From Planctomycetaceae bacterium (GTDB lineage Bacteria; Planctomycetota; Planctomycetia; Pirellulales; Thermoguttaceae), in assembly GCA_031283515.1 (NCBI GenBank), contig JAITBS010000487.1, positions 1 to 6,598 of the forward strand: a stretch of 6,598 bases of DNA, in the 5' to 3' direction. Below are positions 6,534 through 6,598 of this stretch, piece after piece; the first letter of the stretch is position 1; each line of letters opens with the position of its first letter. The position numbers were made by a program, and so were the translations under genes. Below the pieces are notes generated by a model. That model worked only from the letters and a program-made list of their open reading frames with translations. It was not told the origin of the DNA and ran no database searches.

Positions 6534-6598
6534 ATGAGTATAGCGGAAAATAAAAACGTTTCCAAGAGACAAGTGTTTTTCTCGGTGAATATTGGCAA
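6534..6598 (+). CDS. Possible start of a divergent gene of unknown function (3' part outside window)
   Basis: From the ATG at 6534 the plus strand is open to the right edge, 21 codons, beginning MSIAENKNVSKRQVF. The composition is that of an ordinary protein N-terminus, with no signal peptide. An in-frame TGA at 6525-6527 fixes this ATG as the first usable one. There is no Shine-Dalgarno, as for uvrA, and no clear promoter. The uvrA -35/-10 would lie inside its first codons, so the two calls compete unless the regulatory regions overlap. Confidence 0.3.
   Translation, partial: MSIAENKNVSKRQVFFSVNIG
6537..6565 (-). promoter_or_regulatory. Sigma70-like promoter for uvrA
   Basis: On the minus strand TTGGAA (6565-6560, 4 of 6 to TTGACA) is followed after exactly 17 bases by TATACT (6542-6537, 5 of 6 to TATAAT). 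Transcription would start near 6530, giving a leader of about 110 bases before the ATG at 6419. The leader is A/T rich, with no riboswitch-like structure and no Shine-Dalgarno. I found no obvious LexA-type operator here. Confidence 0.5.

Noticed and set aside
6560..6589. Imperfect inverted repeat CCAAGA/TCTCGG near the -35 as a possible SOS operator
   Set aside because: It has a mismatch within six bases and does not resemble a known LexA box.

Overview
The window is dominated by one minus-strand gene, uvrA (6419 to 1098), coding for a 1773-residue UvrA-type excinuclease ATPase. That is almost twice the usual length of about 940 residues. The extra length is a repeated half. The order is NBD-I, NBD-II, then a second NBD-I, and the protein stops where a second NBD-II would be expected to begin. 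Three Walker A, three signature and three Walker B motifs are visible and look intact. The UvrB-contact motif of the extra half has changed. Very long tandem UvrA proteins are known, from memory, in Chlamydiae and planctomycetes. This, the moderately low GC (around 40% by eye) and the lack of a Shine-Dalgarno sequence before uvrA suggest a bacterium of the PVC group. That assignment is an inference from one gene family.

Layout from left to right. Positions 2-100 hold what looks like the C-terminal tail of an unknown plus-strand, coiled-coil-like protein, cut by the window edge. Positions 106-161 hold two copies of a 12-base repeat and a perfect hairpin with a short T run, a possible terminator. 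Positions 181-765 (minus) carry the C-terminal third of an IS1634-like (IS4 superfamily) transposase. It keeps the catalytic Glu but has lost everything upstream, so it is an insertion-sequence relic. Positions 789-865 are a GC-rich, hairpin-containing patch, and 874-1097 are very AT-rich with no credible gene. uvrA follows, with a sigma70-like promoter (-35/-10, 17-bp spacer) at 6537-6565. The right edge may hold the first 21 codons of a divergent plus-strand gene from 6534.

No uvrB, uvrC or other repair gene is present, so uvrA appears to stand alone between a transposon relic and a possible divergent neighbour. By family, UvrA finds bulky DNA damage and loads UvrB in nucleotide excision repair. 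The most interesting point is the one-and-a-half-copy architecture, with an orphan third ATPase module and a decayed mobile element a few hundred bases beyond its end.
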